DNA of 64,000 nt from Cytophagales bacterium (GCA_033344775.1 JAWPMT010000001.1:1-64000); one strand, 5' to 3'; shown: positions 8,804 to 17,821, counted from the first letter of the stretch. Notes: generated by a model from the letters alone, not told the origin. Translations and numbers: made by a program.

Positions 8804-9526
8804 ATGGCCCAAATTCGTGTACTCGCGATAGAAGATGAACTGCTTCACACAGAACAGCTCCGACTATTATTGGAACAAAATGGTTTCATAGTCATTGATG
8901 TGGTTGATACAATCAGTGAGTTCAAACGGATGATTCTCGCCACACAACCGGATATTCTTTTGGTAGACATAGATCTTGGTGAAGCCATCAATGGTATCGA
9001 ATTGATGCAGGGAGTATCGACTACTTATGATGTGCCATTTATCTTTTTGACTGCTCATGAGGATCAGCAAACAGTGAAAACGGCGATGGCAACAATGCCT
9101 TCTGCATATCTGACCAAACCATATACCGGGGCTTCATTGAGGGCCGCCATTGAATTGGCAAATGAGCGGCATATGAAGCAGCCCAATTCTCATTCAGACA
9201 GTGTGAAGAAAATGATCTTCGTACGTTCTGAAGATCGACTTATTCGGATCGCTCCAGACGAGCTTTGGATGGTGGAAGCTCAAAACAAACAGTGCTCCAT
9301 AACATTGGGTAACGAACAGTTTGTTGTGACAGCAAAGTTGACGGAGTTGGCCAATCAACTGTCCCCAGATCAGTTCATGCAAATTCATCGGTCATATATA
9401 GTGAACCTGGATCAGATAGGAGAGATCGATGCACAATACCGCCACCTAACGATCGGAGATCAAGAAATACCCATCGGACGTAGTTATAAAAGTGCCCTCA
9501 TGGAGAAGCTTTTGAAGCTTGGTTAG
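8804..9526 (+). CDS. LytTR-type response regulator
   Basis: 240 residues from the preferred ATG at 8804 (an in-frame ATG lies five codons earlier at 8789, but the receiver domain opens properly with AQIRVLAIEDE after the second). The receiver has acidic residues EDE, phosphoacceptor Asp55 (ILLVDIDLG), Thr in FIFLTAHED and Lys in AYLTKPYTG. The C-terminal LytTR DNA-binding domain (about 140-240) includes FMQIHRSYIVNLDQIGEI and IPIGRSYKSALMEKL. It precedes a TPR histidine kinase by about 60 bp, giving a second complete two-component system in reverse gene order from the first. Confidence 0.95.
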   Translation: MAQIRVLAIEDELLHTEQLRLLLEQNGFIVIDVVDTISEFKRMILATQPDILLVDIDLGEAINGIELMQGVSTTYDVPFIFLTAHEDQQTVKTAMATMPSAYLTKPYTGASLRAAIELANERHMKQPNSHSDSVKKMIFVRSEDRLIRIAPDELWMVEAQNKQCSITLGNEQFVVTAKLTELANQLSPDQFMQIHRSYIVNLDQIGEIDAQYRHLTIGDQEIPIGRSYKSALMEKLLKLG

Positions 9527-9585
9527 TTTATAGAATATTAATATCTGGATTGATTGAATTCGGTTCCATCAATTATCTTGGCAAC

Positions 9586-11538
9586 ATGGCGAATTGTCTT
9601 TTCCGGTTGCATCTGATAAGTGCATTTATCTTTTCATATTCATTGAATGCGCAGGAATCAGACACGGTGCTTCTACGACTTTTTGTGGAGGATACTGTCG
9701 ATCGATATGAACACGCCCGATCATTTTTTGATAACAATGAACTTACTGCGAAAGAAATTATCGTGATTGCGAAATCGCATATCGAAGCACTTGATGATCG
9801 ATATGAATTTCTCTTTTTTGCTGATGAGTATTTTTATGTTCGGGATCCGAAGATCAGCCTCAAAGTGCTAAGAGAAGCCACAGCAATTGCACAGGAGTTG
9901 CAAGATTCTGAAAGGGAAGTTTTTGCAAAGGTGAATGTAGCAGGAGCATTACAATACATCGGAGACTATGATTCTGCGCTCAACACCTATTTAAAGGTAC
10001 TGGATGAAGTTCCGGAGGGTACAGAGATATATTATGATATTCTGGAGGGTATTGCCCTCACCTATCAAGGATTAGATGATTTGATCTTAGCTAAGTCTTA
10101 TTTTCAAAAGGTCTTAAAGTATTTTAGAAATAATAAGAATAGTCACAATTACTACAATACCATATACAATTATGGCGACTTACTTATCGATATAGGCATT
10201 TATGATTCATCCATCATCATTTTTGAAGAAGTACTCGATAATTTCAACGTTCATGAACGATTGGACTTGAATTCTTCTTCCAAGGGGCAGATCGCCAGGG
10301 CTCACGAACTTCAGGGTAACTATAGGGAAGCGATCACATGGCAAAGGCTTGGCCTTTATGAGGAAAAAGCAACTAAATCTTACTCGGAAATGATTGATTC
10401 ACACGGTACCCTGGCGGCGGCTTTTACAGGGCTCGGTCAGATCGATAGTGCTAATTATCATTTTTCAATGGCATTAAGGTATGCCGAAGAACTGAAGGTC
10501 TATGAAAAAATGCTTTCGACTTATCAGTTGCAAGCTAGGGTGTATGCTAAAGCAGAATATTTTGAAAAAGCATATAAGGCCGAAAAACGCTCTTCTATGT
10601 TGGCAGACAGTTTGAAGGGAATACAAATTCAGGAAGTACAACTTGAATTAAGAGAAAAGTATGAAACGGAAAAGAAAGAGGCTGAAAACGAGCTATTGAT
10701 AAAACAAAACAATGAACAACGCTTTTTTTTGGTCATCGTGGCTTGTCTGTTCCTGATTGCCGTGGGGACCTTAATTTTCATTTACAGGTTACAGAAGAAG
10801 ACGCAACGACTCAATGAAAAGATTTCCAGTCAATCGGTACAGTTGAATCAATTGAACCAAACAAAAGACCGCCTTTTTTCGATCATTAGCCATGACTTGA
10901 GAGGGCCCATCTCAGCATTTGAATCGGTGGCTTCATTGGTGCAAAATTTCCTTAATAAGGGAGATACGCAGAAGGTAAAAGAGATTGTGGTGAAGGTCGA
11001 GAAGTCCAGCAAAAACTTGCGAATGCTACTCGACAATTTATTGAATTGGTCCCTAAGTCAACAAGGAGGAATCACTTTGAAGGTAAAGTCATTGGACCTG
11101 CCATCATTGATCAATGAAGTTGTCGATACATTGACTGTTTCAGCAGAGGCGAAGGAGATAAAGCTCAACCAGGAGATCGAAAATATTACAGCTGAAGCAG
11201 ATTATGACACCCTGACAACTGCGCTTCGAAATTTGATATCCAATGCCATTAAATTTAGCCCGATTGGTTCTTCGATCACCATTGGTGCACAATATGAGGA
11301 AGAAGAAATCCTTATCCAGGTCAGTGATCAGGGAATGGGGATTCCGCCGACTCAACTGAACAAGATGTTCAAAGTAGATAAAAGTAAGGTAAGGAAAGGT
11401 ACGGCAAGGGAAGAGGGAACAGGACTGGGATTGGTATTGGTTAAGGAATTTGTGGAGATGAACCATGGTAAAGTTTCTGTGGCTTCCACGGAAGGTGAGG
11501 GAAGCACCTTCACCATTCATTTACCAGTTGTTAATTGA
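9586..11538 (+). CDS. TPR sensor histidine kinase, classical HisKA type
   Basis: 650 residues from the ATG at 9586; a TTG-initiated extension to 9550 is possible but the ATG opens a normal signal peptide (MANCLFRLHLISAFIFSYSL, cleavage after NAQ). TPR-like helical pairs fill about 60-370 (for example YIGDYDSALNTYLKVLDEV), a membrane helix lies near 380-402, then a short coiled coil and the HisKA box FSIISHDLRGPISAF with His436. The ATPase domain shows the N box (LRNLISNAIKFSP), G1 (VSDQGMGIPP) and G2 (EGTGLGLVLVKEF). It lies directly after the LytTR regulator and is its likely partner. A periplasmic TPR sensor region implies an extracytoplasmic ligand. Confidence 0.93.
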   Translation: MANCLFRLHLISAFIFSYSLNAQESDTVLLRLFVEDTVDRYEHARSFFDNNELTAKEIIVIAKSHIEALDDRYEFLFFADEYFYVRDPKISLKVLREATAIAQELQDSEREVFAKVNVAGALQYIGDYDSALNTYLKVLDEVPEGTEIYYDILEGIALTYQGLDDLILAKSYFQKVLKYFRNNKNSHNYYNTIYNYGDLLIDIGIYDSSIIIFEEVLDNFNVHERLDLNSSSKGQIARAHELQGNYREAITWQRLGLYEEKATKSYSEMIDSHGTLAAAFTGLGQIDSANYHFSMALRYAEELKVYEKMLSTYQLQARVYAKAEYFEKAYKAEKRSSMLADSLKGIQIQEVQLELREKYETEKKEAENELLIKQNNEQRFFLVIVACLFLIAVGTLIFIYRLQKKTQRLNEKISSQSVQLNQLNQTKDRLFSIISHDLRGPISAFESVASLVQNFLNKGDTQKVKEIVVKVEKSSKNLRMLLDNLLNWSLSQQGGITLKVKSLDLPSLINEVVDTLTVSAEAKEIKLNQEIENITAEADYDTLTTALRNLISNAIKFSPIGSSITIGAQYEEEEILIQVSDQGMGIPPTQLNKMFKVDKSKVRKGTAREEGTGLGLVLVKEFVEMNHGKVSVASTEGEGSTFTIHLPVVN

Positions 11539-11661
11539 GTGAATGATAGTGACGTGACATTGACACTATTTCAAATGCGATTGACGATGGTTTGAAGCTG
11601 TTCACACTTGGCTAACTGATTGTGATTAGGAGTCAATTTTCTTCGTGACAAACTATTGGTG

Positions 11662-12726
11662 ATGAAAAAGATATTTCTTGGTGTTCTTCTGATTTTTTTG
11701 GCCTTCCAAATGGCCTGTCTCAACGATGATGGGGCTGATGTGGGTGAGATTGTATTTGTCGTTGACAATCGTCAAGGACCACTATCGGACGCACTAGTGA
11801 CCATATATGGCTCAGAGAATGATGCCCTGAATCGCCAAAATGTGATTAAGTCAGGTCGAACGGATGATACCGGTGAAGTGGTTTTTGAATTTGAAGCAGG
11901 GGAATATCACTATGTCGTGGAGTTAACAGGGAGTAACCTGAATAGTCAGATAGGCTCATTTACGGTGATCGCTGATCAGGAAGGTTTTGTAGATGTCTTA
12001 TTGCGCGAAAATACGAATGTGTCCACCACTGCGTCTTCCACGAATGGCAAGATCACGATTGTGTGGGAGTTTCTGGGTGAAATTGTATTTCTTGATGGTA
12101 CCACAGAACCCTGGTCAGAAACGAGTCAGGCGCCGTATCTGGAATATGCAAACAAGTGGTTGGATGTCCTTACGGCCATTGAAGGAACGGAATCGCATAC
12201 CATTACCATTGAATTGACGGTCAATCGATTTGATGATGGCAACGGAGCAGCTGGACCATTAGAACAGACAGAGATCGATGGGTTTTCTTTTCCAGTTCGA
12301 GGGGACATGATCATCAGCAACCATACGTATGAACAAGGCTTTGATCCGGTAGAGTTTGAGGCCAATATCTTGCACGAAATGGGTCATATATTTGGCTTTG
12401 GTTATTCTAATCTTTCCCGAACTACCTCTCAGGAATCAACCGGTGGTATGGCTTATCAGGAAACCAATAGTCAGGCTGTAGTAATGTACAATGAGATTTA
12501 CGGAGTGAATTTCAGTTTCATTCCATTCAGTGATGATCAATCACATTTGTTTGATCCGGTGCTCGGGGATGACCAACCCAGAAATTTACCTGATGGCACC
12601 ATGATTCCTCCATTAACGAAAGAGTTGATGGCCAATGGAAATGCACTTGGGAAAGTCACTGCAGGTCTTCTCGATGTCCTGGGATATGAAGTAGATTACA
12701 GCAAAACGGATGAGTATACGCCTTAA
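11662..12726 (+). CDS. lipoprotein with HExxH zinc-protease motif
   Basis: 354 residues from the ATG at 11662 (TTG and GTG codons just before are less likely). The signal ends FLAFQMAC, a lipobox with Cys at about residue 19, so it is an outer-membrane or surface lipoprotein. Residues about 30-110 look like a beta-sandwich of the carboxypeptidase-regulatory/prealbumin type (LSDALVTIYG ... GEVVFEFEAGEYHYVVEL). The C-terminal part has ILHEMGHIFGFG near 238, a metzincin-like zinc site (HExxHxxG) in a leishmanolysin-like context, with the third ligand not obvious. A secreted metallopeptidase is likely; its substrate is unknown. It is monocistronic. Confidence 0.75.
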   Translation: MKKIFLGVLLIFLAFQMACLNDDGADVGEIVFVVDNRQGPLSDALVTIYGSENDALNRQNVIKSGRTDDTGEVVFEFEAGEYHYVVELTGSNLNSQIGSFTVIADQEGFVDVLLRENTNVSTTASSTNGKITIVWEFLGEIVFLDGTTEPWSETSQAPYLEYANKWLDVLTAIEGTESHTITIELTVNRFDDGNGAAGPLEQTEIDGFSFPVRGDMIISNHTYEQGFDPVEFEANILHEMGHIFGFGYSNLSRTTSQESTGGMAYQETNSQAVVMYNEIYGVNFSFIPFSDDQSHLFDPVLGDDQPRNLPDGTMIPPLTKELMANGNALGKVTAGLLDVLGYEVDYSKTDEYTP

Positions 12727-12767
12727 ACGCATTGCAAATGCAGTGGCATCAAACAAGGGTGTCAACT

Positions 12768-12822
12768 TTGACAAGCTCAGTTGACAAGGACTCTGTATTG
12801 CCTTCGTTCGTGTTTTCACGAA
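12768..12822. repeat. two short dispersed repeats, including GTG-tip hairpin (copy 4)
   Basis: TTTGACAAGCTCAGTTGAC (12768-12786) resembles the string at 631-650. At 12807-12822 lies TTCGTG-TTTT-CACGAA, another member of the hairpin family with tip GTG and a pyrimidine loop. Both are in the gap between the zinc-protease lipoprotein and the antiporter gene. Confidence 0.55.
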
Positions 12823-12934
12823 TTAAGTCTGGATTGACTCAATTGATCCCTATAAGGAATCAGACTTAGGCAAGATAAACTCGAACACTTAATCATTCTT
12901 CCACTACATTTATGCGTCTTACCAATCAGACCTA

Positions 12935-14326
12935 ATGAACCTGGAAGAAAATCAACAGACGACCCGATTAGATTTCTATGGCGGATTGCCGGGTTGCTTA
13001 TTACCCTTTGTGGTTTTTCTCTCGGGAGTTATCATTCTGGCATTATCCGGGGCTCCCGATGAACGTGGGTTCTGGCCAATTTTAATTTTTGCTTTAGGCT
13101 TAGGTCTGTTGCTCGCCAAAGATCGAAAATCCTTTTCCGAGGTAGTGATCACGGGGATGTCTCAGCGCATCATCATGATCATGATCACTGCCTGGATGTT
13201 GGCCAGTACGATTGGTATCCTGATGACCAGGACAGGATTCGTGGAAGCATTGATTTGGATATCTGTTCAAATGCACCTTGGACCTGTAGGTTTTCTATTG
13301 GCCACCTTGCTGATCTGTTGTATCGTTTCACTGTCTACCGGTTCTAGTTTCGCTACCATCCTGATCTGCAGCCCATTGTTGTATCCTGCGGGAGGTATAG
13401 TAGGCGTGCATTTGCCTTTATTAGCGGGCGCCATACTTGCCGGAGCAACATTTGGAGACTTTACAGCACCCATCTCTGATACTACGATTGCAAGTGCACT
13501 TAGTCAGGATGCGGAGATTGGCCCCACGGTCAAAAGCCGGTTGAAGTATTCCATGCCTATAATAGTGCTTTCGGCAATTGTTTATATGTTATTGCAGTGG
13601 ACCATGGGAGTGGAGAAAGTGATGGACCATTCGGTAACCGGTGACCCTGGAGGACTACCCATGCTATTGGTTCCTGTACTGATCACTTTTCTCTTTTTAA
13701 GAGGCAAACATTTGCTATATGGCTTAATGGCCGGATTAGGATTTGGTCTGGTGCTCGGCCTTGTGTTAGGTCTATTGCCTTTTTCTGAGTTAGTAGCTTT
13801 GGATCTGGACAATTTCCGTGCGACCAGTTTGATCATCGATGGGATTAATCGTTCGGTAGGTATCAGTTTCTTCACGATTCTGCTCATGGGTTTGGTAGAG
13901 ACCATTAAGGCGAGTGGTGTTCTCGACAAACTACTTGAATTCGCTGCGAACAGGGTCCGCTCTCAAAAAAGTGCGCAAAGATGGATATCGGCGATTGCTT
14001 CTTTGGCGGTACTATTCACTACACACAGCATTGTAGCCATTTTGATGGTCAAGGAATTTGTCCAGGAGACTGGTAAGCAAGCGGGAATTTCTGGCATTCA
14101 TCGGGCCAACCTCATGAGTATGGCAGCTTGTGTCTTCCCGTTCTTATTGCCCTATTTTATTCCTGTCATTCTCATGGCTAACATGACCCAGACCGGCAAT
14201 GAATTCGACCTTCCTTCACTTGGTCCGTTGGAGGTTGGCTTTTACAACTTTGTTTCCTGGGGACTATTTGTTGTTTTGTTATTAATCATAGTATTTGGGA
14301 CTCTGAAAAGGCCCAATGCAGCATGA
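12935..14326 (+). CDS. NhaC-family Na+/H+ antiporter
   Basis: 463 residues with about eleven hydrophobic helices. Signatures of the NhaC/ArsB superfamily are present: the STGSSFATILICSPLLYPA segment, AGATFGDFTAPISDTTIASA (family GxxFGDxxSPxSDTT) in the first half, and the THSIVAILMVKEF region in the second. It should exchange cytoplasmic Na+ (or a carboxylate) for H+ across the inner membrane, fitting a marine cell. The length is normal for the family. A -7-like TACATTTA lies at 12905-12912, about 22 bp ahead of the ATG. It may be cotranscribed with the TIGR04076-like gene 44 bp downstream. Confidence 0.9.
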   Translation: MNLEENQQTTRLDFYGGLPGCLLPFVVFLSGVIILALSGAPDERGFWPILIFALGLGLLLAKDRKSFSEVVITGMSQRIIMIMITAWMLASTIGILMTRTGFVEALIWISVQMHLGPVGFLLATLLICCIVSLSTGSSFATILICSPLLYPAGGIVGVHLPLLAGAILAGATFGDFTAPISDTTIASALSQDAEIGPTVKSRLKYSMPIIVLSAIVYMLLQWTMGVEKVMDHSVTGDPGGLPMLLVPVLITFLFLRGKHLLYGLMAGLGFGLVLGLVLGLLPFSELVALDLDNFRATSLIIDGINRSVGISFFTILLMGLVETIKASGVLDKLLEFAANRVRSQKSAQRWISAIASLAVLFTTHSIVAILMVKEFVQETGKQAGISGIHRANLMSMAACVFPFLLPYFIPVILMANMTQTGNEFDLPSLGPLEVGFYNFVSWGLFVVLLLIIVFGTLKRPNAA

Positions 14327-14370
14327 TGTATCCGTTTTGATGCGATTAGAATCTTTGTATTTTTAAGGAA

Positions 14371-14727
14371 ATGAGTGACCAGAATAATTTAAGGCCAGAT
14401 CAGTTCGAACTCTATGATCTAACCGTGGAAGTGGAGTCTATCGGAGGGAATTGCACTTGTAACATGACTGTGGGAGATCAGTTTTTCATGAATGGTGGTA
14501 AAATCTCCCTGCCAGAAGGAAAGGATTTCTGCTTATACGCGCTACAATCTACGATACCCTTACTGCCAACTAAGCAACGGAAGAACCATCCCGCTGATTG
14601 GATGGAAACCGATGCCCGAGTGGTTTGTCCCGATCCCGCCTGTCAGTTGGTGATGCGCATCGATCGGACGAACAGTCGAGTGCTCAATCACGATGATGTG
14701 AGTCCTATCGAGTGGTTGCCGGAGTAA
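14371..14727 (+). CDS. TIGR04076-like small cytoplasmic protein
   Basis: 118 residues. The layout matches the TIGR04076 family: an opening strand DLTVEVESIGGNCTCNM, the step VGDQFFMNGGKISLPEGKDFCLYALQSTIPLLP, and a closing cysteine-bearing ARVVCPDPACQLVMRID. Conserved cysteines (CTC, FC, VCPDPAC) suggest metal binding, but no biochemical function is known for the family. It follows the antiporter by 44 bp and precedes the membrane protein gene by 28 bp, all on the plus strand, so the three could form an operon. Confidence 0.75.
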   Translation: MSDQNNLRPDQFELYDLTVEVESIGGNCTCNMTVGDQFFMNGGKISLPEGKDFCLYALQSTIPLLPTKQRKNHPADWMETDARVVCPDPACQLVMRIDRTNSRVLNHDDVSPIEWLPE

Positions 14728-14755
14728 TCTGGTTACTGGAGTAACCAGAAAACTT

Positions 14756-15358
14756 ATGGCTGAAAAGTACTACAAAACCGAAGACATACCGCTGGAACCA
14801 AAGGAGCTCCGAAAACTCAAACAAGGGTTTTTCGTGATCCCGATTTTCCTTTTGATATTCGTAGGCTTCTTTGTTTTTCTTTTCAACATGCTTAATCCCA
14901 AAGACGGATTTTTCTTCTGGATGCCGGTTGGATTTGCGGTCTTTTTTGCTGGATTGATGGGATATATCATTTGGGGTTTTGTCATGGATCTCCGAACTCA
15001 TTCTAAGCAGGTGTTTCAGGGACTGATCACGAAAAAAGAATTGAAACGACATTCAGGAAAATCCAGTAGCCGATCTTATTATCTCCTTTTCGGAGAAAAA
15101 CGAATGCGTGTTGAGCTTCATATCTTCAATAAATTTGAAGAAGGTGATCTGATTGAGATTCACCGATCTAAGCGGCTTTATAATATGATCTACCAAACTA
15201 AATTGCTCAAAAGAGATGCGGCAATGCAGGCAGTCGCTGAGGTCAAACATCAACAGTTGAACAAGCAGCAAATGACCGGATTTATATTGATCTTCCTTTT
15301 CGTTGCCATCGTCGCCACGTTCGTAGCATCTGTATTTTTTGGTTGGATTGATTGGTAA
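14756..15358 (+). CDS. membrane protein, paralogue of the gene at 26307-26909
   Basis: 200 residues with two N-terminal helices (about 25-47 and 55-78), a soluble middle part and a C-terminal helix (about 172-197). The middle part has RSYYLLFGEKRMRVELHIFN, FEEGDLIEIHRSKR and NMIYQTKLLKRD. The minus-strand gene at 26307-26909 encodes a protein of the same length and the same order of segments: LEPHELKKLKKGIFIMPI, TSYYFYFGDKSILVPLHIW, FEEADMIEVHRSKR and NLIYKTELMKRG. The two are clear paralogues of an unrecognised family. The soluble part probably lies in the cytoplasm. Function unknown. Confidence 0.8.
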   Translation: MAEKYYKTEDIPLEPKELRKLKQGFFVIPIFLLIFVGFFVFLFNMLNPKDGFFFWMPVGFAVFFAGLMGYIIWGFVMDLRTHSKQVFQGLITKKELKRHSGKSSSRSYYLLFGEKRMRVELHIFNKFEEGDLIEIHRSKRLYNMIYQTKLLKRDAAMQAVAEVKHQQLNKQQMTGFILIFLFVAIVATFVASVFFGWIDW

Positions 15359-15590
15359 CTATACCAATAATTGATAGCAGGAAATTTCCAATAATATTTC
15401 ATACACGTCCACTGAATACATTCGATGCAACTACGGGTTTCACGGTATACGATTATGCCCTGTTGTCAGGAGAATAACACAGTCATTAATACTTGACTTT
15501 TGCGATAGCTGATTCACGGAAAATTCTGATTCATCGACGTGATGATGATGTGGACAGATCACCGTTCAAATGACATTTTAATTAACACGT

Positions 15591-16571
15591 ATGAGCATCA
15601 AAAGAGTATTAGTAGCATGGGCATTGATTATCGCTTCAACCATTTGTTTTTCCCAGAAAGTAGGAAAGATAGATTGGAAGGCTGATGGCTTTACCCAAAA
15701 GAAATTCAATCAGGTAGAAAAGAAGATCTTTTTGCAGCACTTTACTGTAAACTACCAGACAGTAATGGTTGCCTATGCCAAAGCCAGAGGGGGTAGTGCA
15801 CAAGGTGGAGCAGTAGCCGGACTTGCTCTGGGATTGGATGGAGTTTCTATTGATCAATTGCAGCGTATGACTGATCAGTATTATTCCGACTTTATTGGTA
15901 AGCTGGAGGCAGCTGGGTTTAAGATAATGACTGCAGATGAAGTTCAGGAAACTGACCATTTTTCGAGCTGGGGTAGGATAGAAGGCGGCACTCCAATGCA
16001 GGACACTCATGCGACCGGTTATCTGACTACTTTGCCCACTGGTTTCACTCAATTGGACGGAGGAGCAGGAGTTTTTAATTTGGCCGGACAACCGGAATCT
16101 AATAAACTGGGCGGTGTAATTGTAGCACGAGTAAACATTACAGTACCATTTGCTGAATCTCAAAGTATAGAAGGTGGACCTGTAGGTGGTGTTGCAAAAA
16201 TTACCGCAAGGGCTGACCTAAGGGTTTCTCCCAGTGAGTCAATCCCACGAAAAGGAGATTTTAAGAAACCCATCAACCTCGTTTCCAATGTGTCTTTCGC
16301 TTATAAAAAGAGTTTGAAGTGGCAAGCCCTTTTCAACGCTAAAATGAAAAGCGCGATAGAAATTGAAGAAGTACTCGATGAAAGCAAGAAATACAAGGCC
16401 ACTAGTGTAGCCAATTCTGGTTCAGGATTCACTGCGAAATACAATACAGCCTATTCTGAGAATGCTGAACTGATCGAATGCGATGCTGCTGTCTATGAAA
16501 CTGGAGTAAATGAGGCAGTTTCAAGTTATTTAAATGGTAGTGTCGAAACCTTTATTGGTTACTACAAATAA
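15591..16571 (+). CDS. secreted protein of unknown function (326 aa)
   Basis: A signal peptide (1-22, ending ICFSQ) is followed by a mature domain with a glycine-rich hydrophobic stretch (GGSAQGGAVAGLALGLDG, about 64-81), an amphipathic helix (TDQYYSDFIGKLEAAGFKIM), a strand GGVIVARVNITVPF, a short GGPVGGVAKI segment and a C-terminal helix ending VETFIGYYK. No family is recognised. The lack of cysteines near the signal end argues against a lipoprotein. It is monocistronic: a strong terminator follows at 16592-16630 and serves it. Confidence 0.75.
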   Translation: MSIKRVLVAWALIIASTICFSQKVGKIDWKADGFTQKKFNQVEKKIFLQHFTVNYQTVMVAYAKARGGSAQGGAVAGLALGLDGVSIDQLQRMTDQYYSDFIGKLEAAGFKIMTADEVQETDHFSSWGRIEGGTPMQDTHATGYLTTLPTGFTQLDGGAGVFNLAGQPESNKLGGVIVARVNITVPFAESQSIEGGPVGGVAKITARADLRVSPSESIPRKGDFKKPINLVSNVSFAYKKSLKWQALFNAKMKSAIEIEEVLDESKKYKATSVANSGSGFTAKYNTAYSENAELIECDAAVYETGVNEAVSSYLNGSVETFIGYYK

Positions 16572-16591
16572 GGCTTTAAGTCTGATCTATT

Positions 16592-16630
16592 AGAGGTTAG
16601 GATATTATATCCTGACCTCTTTACTTTTTT
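16592..16630 (+). terminator. intrinsic terminator after the 326-aa secreted protein gene
   Basis: AGAGGT-T-AGGATAT, a 1-base loop, then ATATCCT-G-ACCTCT, followed by TTACTTTTTT. The 14-bp stem has one T/G mismatch. The T-run is on the plus strand, so it ends the plus-strand transcript; the convergent gene stops at 16652. Confidence 0.8.
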
Positions 16631-16651
16631 CAGCTCCATTAAATTCCAACG

Positions 16652-17482
16652 TTACAACTGCAAATGAATATGGTCATCGTGCCTTACCGCCTGGCAGCCG
16701 TGGAACCTGATCTTTGTGAACCATTGTAAATTCAGCCGTTCCTTCAAGTGCGGTTCGATAAAAATCTTGCCCGTCGCAGTATTTAGTGCTAGGTTCTGTA
16801 ACAGCTTGCGATTGGCTTGATAATCAAATTGATACTCGGGATATCGGTCATAGGTTAGAGCAAGGGGTAAGGAATACTGCCAATACCCTAGTGCCTCACA
16901 CTGTGATGGCTGATCTGTTTCTCCGGCCTTAGGAGGCGTTGTGATCCCATAACCAGATAAAGACCTGACTGTATTGAGTAGTTTCCCCTCAGCGTTTTTG
17001 TAGGCGAAAGCAAGATCAATTTTCTCACCGTCATCATGACTTAGGTGTCCGGTCATTGGGAATCCATCGATCCAGGGGAAATTCGCATCTAAATAGACAA
17101 TGGATTGTTCTGAAGGCAGACTTTGAGCGGTTTCTAATAGTAACTTTTTAAGTTGAGGTTTGACATAGTGTCTATTGGCCAGCCAGATGAAGGCATTAGC
17201 GGGTTTGAGTTTAGATTCATGATAAATGGGCATCGGTACCCTGTTGAAATACTTGGCTACCAGGGGTGTAATTGTCAGGTTGAAAAGCGCATATAATACG
17301 AAGAAAGACCCCAATTGCTTCAATTTGCCTAAGATGCCAGACCAATCACTTTGATTCCTCTTTTTAATGAGCAGATACAGTAAGTAAACCAGCCCACCTG
17401 TTTGAGTAAAGGCCGTTAGGATCAGGAATAGGAGCGCATGTTTGAGTACAGAGAGGAACAAGTATCTGGTTTTAGAAGTCAA
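16652..17482 (-). CDS. membrane-anchored protein with LAS-type (M15/M74-like) metallopeptidase signature
   Basis: 276 residues with two N-terminal hydrophobic helices (about 10-40 and 55-77) and a soluble domain. In the domain, LSHDDGEKIDLAF gives His149-x6-Asp156 and the extreme C-terminus HDDHIHLQL gives His271-x-His273. This H-x6-D ... H-x-H pattern, with HxH close to the C-terminus, is the zinc-binding signature of LAS peptidases (M15 D,D-carboxypeptidases, MepA-type M74). The remaining domain sequence is not one I recognise. No ATG is available: the frame opens at a stop codon at 17519-17521, and TTG at 17482 is the best start, so the N-terminus is uncertain. A peptidoglycan or peptide substrate in the periplasm is an inference. 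Confidence 0.7.
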   Translation of the reverse strand: MTSKTRYLFLSVLKHALLFLILTAFTQTGGLVYLLYLLIKKRNQSDWSGILGKLKQLGSFFVLYALFNLTITPLVAKYFNRVPMPIYHESKLKPANAFIWLANRHYVKPQLKKLLLETAQSLPSEQSIVYLDANFPWIDGFPMTGHLSHDDGEKIDLAFAYKNAEGKLLNTVRSLSGYGITTPPKAGETDQPSQCEALGYWQYSLPLALTYDRYPEYQFDYQANRKLLQNLALNTATGKIFIEPHLKERLNLQWFTKIRFHGCQAVRHDDHIHLQL

Positions 17483-17512
17483 ACGTAGGAAATGTTTTAA
17501 AAGTATGGTGTG

Positions 17513-17690
17513 ATTCGATTAACGAATCTGAGCTTTTTCTTCGTTGCTAAACAATCTCATCGGAAAAGACGCTGAAATTTATCAGTTCCAAATTACGCAT
17601 ACAATGAACTTCGTTCCTGGACGTTATCTAATAAATCATTTAAGATTTCTGTCATGGATATTGGACGGCTTCGGCTGTCCTTTATTTTTT
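17513..17690 (+). ncRNA. possible small RNA ending in a UUCG-loop terminator
   Basis: GGACGGC-TTCG-GCTGTCC followed by TTTATTTTTT (17663-17690) is a textbook intrinsic terminator on the plus strand, yet no plus-strand gene lies upstream: the nearest gene at 17482 is transcribed away. A second hairpin (CCCGAC-TAAAT-GTCGGG, 17695-17711) follows at once with its own TTTTTT. A palindrome GATTCG-ATTAA-CGAATC lies at 17513-17529. Either a short RNA of about 120-170 nt ends here or this is an attenuator in the leader of the gene at 17822. No promoter box was identified with confidence. Confidence 0.35.
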
Positions 17691-17821
17691 AGTACCCGAC
17701 TAAATGTCGGGGCTTGGCATTTTTTAATTCGTTGTTGTTACTTGAAAATTTAGCACCTTCAGATGTTCCTCGAAATGAAAAGAAAGACCATATCTTTAGA
17801 TAAGTTTTTTAATGATCAACC

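Noticed and set aside
11539-11580. Hairpin ATAGTG...CACTAT after the second TPR kinase as a terminator
   Set aside because: The stem is only 6 bp with a 12-base loop and no T-run follows.
17544-17753. 69-codon plus-strand reading frame
   Set aside because: It runs through two terminator hairpins and their T-runs and has no recognisable features.
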